Positions 6,383 through 11,604 of a stretch of DNA of 11,604 nt are shown here, one piece after another. The stretch's first letter is position 1; each line of letters starts with the position of its first letter. The stretch comes from Novosphingobium sp. (GTDB lineage Bacteria > Pseudomonadota > Alphaproteobacteria > Sphingomonadales > Sphingomonadaceae), in contig JAQVEQ010000090.1 in assembly GCA_028697875.1 (NCBI GenBank), forward strand, positions 1-11,604, given 5' to 3'. The position numbers and the translations under genes were made by a program. Under the pieces are notes generated by a model. The model was given only the letters and a program-made list of their open reading frames with translations. It did not search any database and was not told the origin of the DNA.

Positions 6383-6453
6383 ACGGTGGCATATGGGGGC
6401 TCGATGCTGTTAAGTCGAGGGCAGGCGCGGTTGGTGCATCCACGGGAGAGACG
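6383..6453. promoter_or_regulatory. Divergent intergenic region between MBL hydrolase and glpK
   Basis: These 71 bases must hold the start signals for both divergent genes. GGGAGAG lies just before the glpK ATG as its ribosome binding site. CTCGA (6400-6404) and TCGAG (6415-6419) form a 5-bp dyad that could be an operator. I found no convincing -35/-10 pair. Confidence 0.3.
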
Positions 6454-7926
6454 ATGACGCAAGAGCTGATCCTGGTGCTCGACGAGGGCACGACCTCGAC
6501 CCGGGCGATGCTGTTCGGCCTCGACGGACGGGTGGAAGCCGTGGCCCAGCGGGAGCTGACGCAATTCTACCCGGCGCCCGGCCTTGTCGAACACGACCCG
6601 CGCGAAATCTGGGAAAAGACGCTCGCCTGCGCGCAAGAAGCGGTGGAGCGGGCAGGCGGGGCCGGGGCGATTGCCGCCATCGGAATCACCAACCAGCGCG
6701 AGACGGTCGTCGCCTGGGATCGCAAGACGGGCGAACCGCTCGCGCGGGCGCTGGTATGGCAGGACCGGCGCACGGCGGACCAGTGCCGCCGCCTGAAGGA
6801 CTAGGGAGTGGAGCCGGAAGTGCAGGCGAAGACCGGCCTGCTGCTCGATCCCTATTTCTCGGCGACCAAGATGCACTGGCTGCTGGCGAACGAGCCGGCC
6901 GTGGCCGATGCGGCGGCGTCCGGCCGCCTGGCGCTGGGCACGGTGGAAAGCTGGCTGGTCTTTCGCCTGAGCGGCGGCGCGCACCTGAGCGATGCGGCCA
7001 ATGCCAGCCGCACCCTGCTGCTGCCGCTGGAGGAGAGGGGCTGGGACGAAGGCCTGTGCGCGCTGTTTGGCGTGCCTGCCGAAGCCCTGCCGGAAGTGAC
7101 GGACAATACCGGCGAACTGGCCCGGACCTTGCCGGACCTGCTTGGCCGGGCCTTGCCGGTCACGGGCATGGCGGGCGACCAGCAGGCGGCGACGATCGGC
7201 CAGTCGTGCCTTTCGCCCGGCGACACCAAGGCGACATATGGCACCGGGGCCTTCATCCTCGCCAATACGGGGGACAAGGTGCCGCACTCGCGGAACCGGC
7301 TGCTGGGCACGGTCCTGTGTCAATACGCGGGCAAGCGGAGCTATGCGCTGGAAGGTTCGGTCTTCGTTGCCGGCAGCCTGGTCAAATGGCTGCGGGATTC
7401 GTTCGGGATTATCGGCAGTGCCGGGGAAACCGAGGCGCTGGCCCGTTCCGTCCCCGACAGCGGCGGGGTGGTGATCGTGCCCGCCCTGTCCGGCCTCGGC
7501 GCGCCGCATTGGCGGCCCGAGGCGCGCGGGGCGATCCACGGCATCACCTTTGCCACCGGCAAGGCGCACATCGCCCGTGCCGCGCTGGAAGCGATGGCTT
7601 GCCAGACGTACGACCTGGCCGAAGCCTTCGCCGCCGACGGGGCGCCGTGGTCGCGCCTCAGGATCGACGGCGGGATGAGCGCCAACGACTGGCTGGCACA
7701 GGACCTTGCCGACATGCTCGACTTGCCGGTCGAACGCCCCGATTTCGTCGAGACCACGGCGCTTGGCGCGGCCATGCTGGCGGCTGTAGGGGCGGGGCTG
7801 TTCCCCGATCTGGAGACGGCGGGCGCGGCGATGGGTGGCGCGCGGCGCAGCTTCGTGCCGCAGATGGACGAGGCCACGCGTAACGAGCGGCTGGCCCGGT
7901 GGCAGGCGGCGCTTGCGGCCGTCTAG
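6454..7926 (+). pseudogene. glpK: Glycerol kinase GlpK interrupted by one in-frame amber codon
   Basis: The frame encodes a complete FGGY-family glycerol kinase, 490 codons, except that codon 117 is TAG (6802-6804). The enzyme makes sn-glycerol 3-phosphate from glycerol and ATP. Upstream of the stop are the nucleotide-binding start DEGTTSTRAM (10-19), R82 and E83 in NQRET, and W102 in VWQDRRT. Downstream, in the same frame, are DPYFSATK with Y134, GMAGDQQAATIG with D242, ALSGLGAPHWRPEARGAIHG and IDGGMSAND. These correspond to the E. coli glycerol-contact residues R83, E84, W103, Y135 and D245. The stop falls in the surface loop RRLKD-stop-GVEPEVQ, where homologues have one residue. No frameshift or deletion is seen. 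A GTG at 6808 could restart a 372-residue fragment, but the glycerol site would be split. Explanations are a recent nonsense mutation, a sequencing error, or readthrough. glpD and glpF are not nearby. Confidence 0.85.
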
Positions 7927-7970
7927 CCGCTTGCGTCATTGCGAGTGCTATTGCGGGGAGCGTTGCGGCG

Positions 7971-8444
7971 TCAGCCCGGGAAAGAGTGCAACTGTTGCCC
8001 CAGCCGGTCGCGCAAGCGGTGGATCGCGCTGGGATGCATGGCGAACTTGTCGTGCCAGGCGCGGTCGAGCCGTTCGATCCGGGCATAGAACCGTTCGGTC
8101 TTCTCGACCAGTTTGTGCAGGTGCGGCGGCAGCATGGCCGCCTGTTGGGGGTCCGACCGGCTCGGGCGGCTGGGCAGGCGGCCGCTGCGGCGCAGCTGAA
8201 ATTCGCTGATCTCGCCATTGAAATAGGCCCGCTGGTTCAGCAGCCAGGCGATCACGTGCATCATCCGCGTGGTGGTGCGCAGCGCCTCGCACGACAGGGC
8301 GACGCGGGCCAGATCCTCGTCTTCGACCACTTCGTCGATCCGCCCGGCGAAGTCGAAAGCCGCACGAACGTCATCGGCAAGGAGCAACGCTTCGGAATAG
8401 AGCCCCTCGATAATCGGGCGGTTGAGGTCGGCCGGTGTCGTCAT
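7971..8444 (-). CDS. rcdA: RcdA-like protein (DUF1465), regulator of CtrA degradation
   Basis: The 157-residue product matches the DUF1465 family, whose Caulobacter member RcdA is an adaptor in the CpdR-RcdA-PopA hierarchy that delivers CtrA and other substrates to the ClpXP protease at the cell pole. It is all-helical in appearance, with the family-typical segment TTRMMHVIAWLLNQRAYFNG at 58-77. Helices flank it at 11-30 and 106-135. A basic, proline-rich loop lies at 85-105, and the C-terminus LHSFPG is probably flexible. ATG 8444 is preceded by AAGG at a good distance. It converges with glpK across 44 bases. The family call is strong; that it controls CtrA here is inferred from Caulobacter. 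Confidence 0.85.
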   Translation of the reverse strand: MTTPADLNRPIIEGLYSEALLLADDVRAAFDFAGRIDEVVEDEDLARVALSCEALRTTTRMMHVIAWLLNQRAYFNGEISEFQLRRSGRLPSRPSRSDPQQAAMLPPHLHKLVEKTERFYARIERLDRAWHDKFAMHPSAIHRLRDRLGQQLHSFPG

Positions 8445-8544
8445 CGTCGCCTTGCGCTAATCCAGCGCGCGCGCGAGCGCTACTGCCCGGCGGCACTTAT
8501 CGTCGACGAATTTCGGATTGTCCCCAGTCGGAACTGTTTTTGCG

Positions 8545-8561
8545 GTGAACGGTGCGCGAAG
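8545..8561 (-). promoter_or_regulatory. GAAC-N7-GAAG motif upstream of rcdA
   Basis: The 17 bases here match 15 of 17 with 5472-5488, upstream of the 4701-5420 gene; both contain GAAC-N7-GAAG. This differs by one base from the GAAC-N7-GAAC form of the alphaproteobacterial LexA box. It lies 101-117 bases before the rcdA ATG. The match is seen; a binding role is speculative. Confidence 0.25.
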
Positions 8562-8574
8562 CGGGGCCGTCCTG

Positions 8575-8591
8575 CCGCGTACGGGACGCGG
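8575..8591 (-). terminator. Stem-loop after the minus-strand DUF465 gene
   Basis: CCGCGT (8575-8580) and ACGCGG (8586-8591) form a 6-bp stem with a 5-base loop, 17 bases beyond the stop of the DUF465 gene at 8609. No T-run follows directly, so it is a modest terminator candidate separating that gene from rcdA. Confidence 0.3.
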
Positions 8592-8608
8592 ATGAAATGG
8601 CCCAAAAG

Positions 8609-8806
8609 TCAGGCGATGATGTCGGGCAGCAGTGCGTCCTCGATCAGGGCGATCTGGTCCTTGAGGCGCAGCTTGCGTTTTTTCAGGCGGGCGATCTGCA
8701 ACTGGTCCGGGCTGCCCGATGCGGTCAGCGCATCGATGGCGGCGTCGAGATCGCGATGTTCGATCCGCAAGGTTTCCAGGCGCTTGCGCATCTCTTCTTC
8801 GGTCAC
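8609..8806 (-). CDS. DUF465/YdcH-family small protein
   Basis: The 65-residue product is a predicted helical hairpin of the DUF465 (YdcH) family. The first helix holds LRIEHRDLDAAIDAL (13-27), with the typical EHRDLD motif. A G-S-P turn follows at 31-33, and the second helix carries LKKRKLRLKDQI (41-52). The family's function is unknown. The start is taken as GTG 8806 with GGGTAGGG upstream, because TEEEMRKRL is typical of the N-terminus; ATG 8791 is the alternative and gives 60 residues. It is divergent from a second, shorter DUF465 gene at 8999 that shares the KKRKLR core. A good promoter lies at 8893-8921. Confidence 0.82.
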   Translation of the reverse strand: MTEEEMRKRLETLRIEHRDLDAAIDALTASGSPDQLQIARLKKRKLRLKDQIALIEDALLPDIIA

Positions 8807-8892
8807 AGCCCTACCCGATCGCTGGAGCCATTGCTGGCGTTTCGTCCTGCCACGGCAAGAACCCGTCGCACGGGATACCGAAGGCGTTTTGC

Positions 8893-8921
8893 AAAATAGG
8901 CATAATGTGATTGGATGACAA
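8893..8921 (-). promoter_or_regulatory. Sigma-70-type promoter for the minus-strand DUF465 gene
   Basis: On the minus strand TTGTCA (8921-8916) and TATTTT (8898-8893) are separated by exactly 17 bases. They match the consensus -35 at 5 of 6 and the -10 at 4 of 6 positions. Transcription would begin near 8886, leaving a leader of about 80 bases before GTG 8806. Confidence 0.5.
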
Positions 8922-8956
8922 TCGCGGGCCGCGCCGGAGAAGCGTGAGTCGCGGAA

Positions 8957-8992
8957 CAAGGTTCGGGGACCATGTGAAACCTTGCAAGGAGG
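8957..8992 (+). promoter_or_regulatory. Leader hairpin and strong ribosome binding site of the 8999 gene
   Basis: AAGGAGG (8986-8992) is a near-perfect Shine-Dalgarno 6 bases before ATG 8999. It overlaps the 10-base palindrome CCTTGCAAGG (8980-8989). Just upstream CAAGGTT (8957-8963) can pair with AACCTTG (8978-8984). That stem would leave the Shine-Dalgarno exposed. A start-stop pair ATGTGA sits in its loop at 8972-8977. Confidence 0.4.
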
Positions 8993-8998
8993 TACCCT

Positions 8999-9154
8999 AT
9001 GGAATCGTCACACATCAGTGCATTGCAGCTCAAGCATCGGGGCATCGAACAGCAGCTCCGCGAGGAAATGAGCCGCCCCGCGCCGGATGAGACGATCATC
9101 CAGTCCCTCAAGAAGCGAAAATTGCGAATCAAGGAGGCCCTCACGCAGATGTGA
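8999..9154 (+). CDS. Short DUF465/YdcH-family protein, 51 residues
   Basis: This 51-residue gene begins at ATG 8999 after a strong AAGGAGG site and ends at TGA 9152-9154. The product reads as two helices, HISALQLKHRGIEQQLREEM (5-24) and then DETIIQSLKKRKLRIKEALT (30-49), joined by R-P-A-P. The second helix shares LKKRKLR-(I/L)-K-(E/D) with the divergent DUF465 product at 8609-8806, so the two are probably paralogues. This copy lacks the EHRDLD wording in the first helix (LKHRGIEQQL instead). Function is unknown for the family. A good intrinsic terminator follows at 9195. Confidence 0.8.
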   Translation: MESSHISALQLKHRGIEQQLREEMSRPAPDETIIQSLKKRKLRIKEALTQM

Positions 9155-9194
9155 AGGGCCCGGCCGGGCCGGTGAACCGCCTGCGCGCGGGGAT

Positions 9195-9213
9195 CCGGCC
9201 CCAGGCCGGTTTT
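9195..9213 (+). terminator. Intrinsic terminator after the short DUF465 gene
   Basis: CCGGCC (9195-9200), loop CCA, GGCCGG (9204-9209) and then TTTT form a compact rho-independent terminator. A perfect 14-base palindrome GGCCCGGCCGGGCC (9157-9170) lies between it and the stop codon. It should insulate ptsP from the upstream gene. Confidence 0.6.
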
Positions 9214-9239
9214 CCGTTGGCCGAAAGCCATTCCAACGG
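9214..9239 (+). promoter_or_regulatory. Second stem-loop upstream of ptsP
   Basis: CCGTTGG (9214-9220) and CCAACGG (9233-9239) pair over a 12-base loop directly after the terminator T-run, 54 bases before ptsP. It could be a backup terminator or an operator dyad. Function is not known. Confidence 0.3.
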
Positions 9240-9293
9240 CTTATTGCCACCAAGGTCGTTCCAAAATGCGCCGATCTGCTATAGGCGCAATCT

Positions 9294-11567
9294 ATGACCA
9301 CCGCCACTGCAGCAGCCCGCACGATCCTGACCCGGTTGCACGAGGTCATGGCATCGCGTCTGCATGCCCAGGCCAAGCTCAACCAGGTGGTCGAGATCAT
9401 CGGGGATAGCCTCAACAGCGAGGTGTGTTCGATCTACCTCCTGCGGGAAGGGATGCTGGAACTGTTCGCCACCCGCGGCCTTGCGCAGGAAGCGGTGCAC
9501 GTCACCCGGATGGCGGTGGGCGAAGGTCTGGTCGGCACGATCGCCGAAAATATCGAGACGCTGAACCTCGCCGAAGCGACCGCCCATCCGGACTTCTCCT
9601 ACCGGCCGGAAACGGGCGAAGACAAATTCCATTCCTTCGCCGGCGTGCCGATCGTGCGGCACGAACGCGCCGTGGGCGTGCTGTCGGTGCAGCATGTCGA
9701 CCCGCGCCGTTACGAAGACGTGGAGATCGAGGCGCTGCAGACCACCGCCATGGTGCTGAGCGAACTGATCGCCAATGCCGAACTGGTCGACGAGGAGGAC
9801 CTGCTCGGCAACAACCCGTCGCTCAGCGGGCCGGAGATCATCCCGGGGCTGACACTGGTCAAGGGTCTGGCCCGCGGCACGGCGGTCTACCACCAGCCGC
9901 GCGTCACGATCGAACACGTCGTTGCGGAAGATACCGAAGCGGAACGGCAGCGCGTCTACCTCGCGTTCGACAAGATGCGCGAACAGATCGACCGGATGGC
10001 CAACCAGGCCGAATTCGGCGTCGGCGGCGAACATGAGGAAGTCCTAGCGACCTACAAGATGTTCGCATACGACGAAGGCTGGGCGCGGCGCATCAACGAG
10101 GCGATCGATTCCGGCCTGACCGCCGAAGCCGCGATCGAACGCGTCCAGCAGCGAACCCGCATGCGCATGCGCGAGATCGACGACCCGTTGCTGGCCGACC
10201 GGATGCACGACCTGGAGGATCTCTCCAACCGCCTGTTGCGGATCGTGTCCGGCCAGCTGGGCACTGCCGCGGCCAAGGGCCTGCGCGAGGATTCGATCCT
10301 GCTCGCCCGCAATCTCGGTCCTGCCGAGCTGCTCGAATACGACAAGCGGCGGCTGAAAGGCGTGGTGCTGGAAGAAGGCTCGCTCACTTCGCACGTGGTG
10401 ATCGTGGCACGGGCCATGGGCGTGCCGGTGCTGGGCCGCGTGCGCGGGTTGCGCGGGCTGGTGCGCGAAGGCGACCAGCTGCTGCTCGATGCCGATGCCG
10501 GTACCATAACCACGCGGCCCAGCCCGCCGATGGTCGAAGCGTTCGATGCGCGTTTCGCCAAGAACAAGGAACGCCAGGCGGCCTATGCCAAGCTGCGCGA
10601 CGTCCAGCCGGTCAGCCTCGACGGCCAGCGGATCATGGTGATGATCAACGCCGGCCTGCGCGACGACATGCCGATGCTGAACCTGACCGGCGCCGACGGC
10701 ATCGGCCTGTTCCGCACCGAGTTCCAGTTCCTCGTCGCGGCCGCCATGCCCCAGCGCGACCGCCAGATGCGCCTCTATCGCGATGTGCTGGACACGGCCG
10801 GCAACAAGCCGGTGATTTTCCGCACGGTCGATATCGGGGGCGACAAGGCGCTGCCCTACCTGCGCGATGAAGACAGCGAGAACGACGAGAATCCGGCGAT
10901 GGGATGGCGCGCCTTGCGCCTCGCTCTCGAGCGCGAGGGGCTCCTGAAAGCGCAGGCCCGCGCCTTGCTCGAAGCTTCCGCGGGGCGGACGCTCAACGTG
11001 ATGTTCCCGCTGGTGTCGGAGCCGTGGGAATTCGACGCCGCGTGCGAAGTGTTCGAAACCCAGCGGCAATTCCTCAAGCAGCAGAAGAAGAAGCTGCCCG
11101 AGGCGATCAATTTCGGCGTCATGCTGGAAGTGCCGGCCCTGGCCGAAATGCTCGACGTCATGCTGCCGAAGCTGTCGTTCATTTCGATCGGGACCAACGA
11201 CCTCACACAATTTCTCTTCGCCGCCGACCGCGCCAATCCGAAGCTGGCCGAGCGTTACGACTGGCTCAGTCCGTCGATCCTGCGTTTCGTGCGCCGGGTG
11301 GTGAAGACCGCCGGCGAAGCGGGCGTGCCGGTGGGTGTGTGCGGCGAGATGGGCGGGCGCCGGCTGGAGGCCCTGGCCCTGCTGGGTGTCGGCATCAGGC
11401 GCCTGTCGATCACGCCCGCGGCCGTCGGGCCGATCAAGGAACTGGTGTGCAAGACGAACGTGGCCGATATCACTGCCGCCATAGACCAATGGCTGGCTTC
11501 GCCGCCTGCCGACCTGCGCGCGCAAGTGCGGCAATGGGCGCTCGATCACGGCCTTGAAAGCGACTGA
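9294..11567 (+). CDS. ptsP: Phosphoenolpyruvate-protein phosphotransferase PtsP (EI-Ntr) with GAF domain
   Basis: The 757-residue product is the first enzyme of the nitrogen phosphotransferase system: it takes phosphate from PEP and passes it to NPr and then EIIA-Ntr in the cytosol. An N-terminal GAF domain (about 25-160) is the sensory part, reported to bind glutamine in other proteobacteria. The EI N-terminal helical region spans about 185-320. The swivel domain has the phosphorylated histidine H367 in GSLTSHVVIVARAMG. The PEP-binding barrel (about 430-720) shows GIGLFRTEF, RTVDIGGDK, NPAMGWRALR, SIGTNDLTQF and VGVCGEMGG with the catalytic C683. All expected active-site residues are present. 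The start is ATG 9294 with only AGGCG as a weak ribosome binding site. TATAGG at 9280-9285 would put the transcript start almost at the ATG, so a nearly leaderless mRNA is possible. Confidence 0.96.
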   Translation: MTTATAAARTILTRLHEVMASRLHAQAKLNQVVEIIGDSLNSEVCSIYLLREGMLELFATRGLAQEAVHVTRMAVGEGLVGTIAENIETLNLAEATAHPDFSYRPETGEDKFHSFAGVPIVRHERAVGVLSVQHVDPRRYEDVEIEALQTTAMVLSELIANAELVDEEDLLGNNPSLSGPEIIPGLTLVKGLARGTAVYHQPRVTIEHVVAEDTEAERQRVYLAFDKMREQIDRMANQAEFGVGGEHEEVLATYKMFAYDEGWARRINEAIDSGLTAEAAIERVQQRTRMRMREIDDPLLADRMHDLEDLSNRLLRIVSGQLGTAAAKGLREDSILLARNLGPAELLEYDKRRLKGVVLEEGSLTSHVVIVARAMGVPVLGRVRGLRGLVREGDQLLLDADAGTITTRPSPPMVEAFDARFAKNKERQAAYAKLRDVQPVSLDGQRIMVMINAGLRDDMPMLNLTGADGIGLFRTEFQFLVAAAMPQRDRQMRLYRDVLDTAGNKPVIFRTVDIGGDKALPYLRDEDSENDENPAMGWRALRLALEREGLLKAQARALLEASAGRTLNVMFPLVSEPWEFDAACEVFETQRQFLKQQKKKLPEAINFGVMLEVPALAEMLDVMLPKLSFISIGTNDLTQFLFAADRANPKLAERYDWLSPSILRFVRRVVKTAGEAGVPVGVCGEMGGRRLEALALLGVGIRRLSITPAAVGPIKELVCKTNVADITAAIDQWLASPPADLRAQVRQWALDHGLESD

Positions 11568-11604
11568 GCCCGCTTGGTCGATAAGGGTTTGCCGCAGGTA
11601 GGCA

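Noticed and set aside
6802..6804. General amber recoding (for example pyrrolysine) as the reason for the glpK stop
   Set aside because: TAG is the normal terminator of the lipoprotein gene, the 1592-2407 gene and glpK itself, and no Pyl genes are seen, so genome-wide recoding is unlikely.
6262..7569. Minus-strand open frame (435 codons) opposite glpK
   Set aside because: It is antisense to conserved kinase motifs and crosses into the MBL gene; no recognisable domain. It does not explain the glpK stop codon.
7927..7970. Four TTGCG pentamers in the glpK-rcdA gap
   Set aside because: Spacing is irregular (8, 12, 12 bases) in a convergent gap; it looks like chance and no dyad is formed.
8469..8480. 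Run of alternating GC dinucleotides upstream of rcdA
   Set aside because: Short alternating GC runs are expected at this base composition; no repeat or functional signal could be tied to it.
10044..11549. Long open frame (501 codons) on the minus strand opposite ptsP
   Set aside because: It is antisense to a fully recognisable EI-Ntr and its translation is H/R/Q/A-rich with no family features, a common artefact of GC-rich coding DNA.
1..11604. Defence system, CRISPR array, prophage, insertion sequence or biosynthetic cluster
   Set aside because: No transposase, nuclease/helicase pairs, regularly spaced repeats or modular synthases were recognised; the genes are ordinary chromosomal functions.

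Overview
The window is GC-rich, densely packed chromosomal DNA that looks alphaproteobacterial, most likely Sphingomonadales (an Erythrobacter- or Novosphingobium-like organism). The signs are an RcdA/DUF1465 cell-cycle adaptor, an EI-Ntr (PtsP) of alphaproteobacterial type, DUF465/YdcH proteins, a PmtA-like methyltransferase, and a short palindromic intergenic repeat that I recall from sphingomonad genomes. No tRNA, rRNA, CRISPR array, transposase or phage gene was seen. No gap without a gene exceeds about 190 bases.

Layout. Bases 2-370 hold the 3' end of a (2Fe-2S) subunit of a molybdenum hydroxylase. It is followed on + by an ArsC-family reductase (443-787) and a PmtA-like methyltransferase (911-1546). 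A six-helix membrane protein (1592-2407, -) converges on the methyltransferase and is divergent from lipB (2473-3147, +). lipB overlaps by 4 bases a small alanine-rich lipoprotein (3144-3455). A palindromic repeat (3508-3589) separates this pair from the convergent nadA (3632-4624, -). Upstream of nadA on the same strand are a seven-helix membrane protein (4701-5420) and an MBL-fold hydrolase with a C-terminal winged helix (5510-6382). Divergent from the hydrolase is glycerol kinase, glpK (6454-7926, +). rcdA (7971-8444, -) and two divergent DUF465 genes (8609-8806, -; 8999-9154, +) follow. ptsP, encoding EI-Ntr, fills 9294-11567 (+).

Most genes are unrelated housekeeping functions: lipoylation, NAD synthesis, glycerol uptake metabolism, cell-cycle proteolysis and the nitrogen PTS. 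They do not form one pathway, and I see no defence or biosynthetic island.

Three observations stand out. First, glpK carries a single in-frame amber codon at 6802-6804 but is otherwise intact end to end. Second, the nadA leader contains a perfect 10-bp inverted repeat whose 3' arm covers the nadA ribosome binding site, which suggests a translational switch. Third, the next gene upstream has its own leader hairpin over its ribosome binding site. A 17-base motif shared (15/17) between the promoter regions of that gene and rcdA is a weaker lead.
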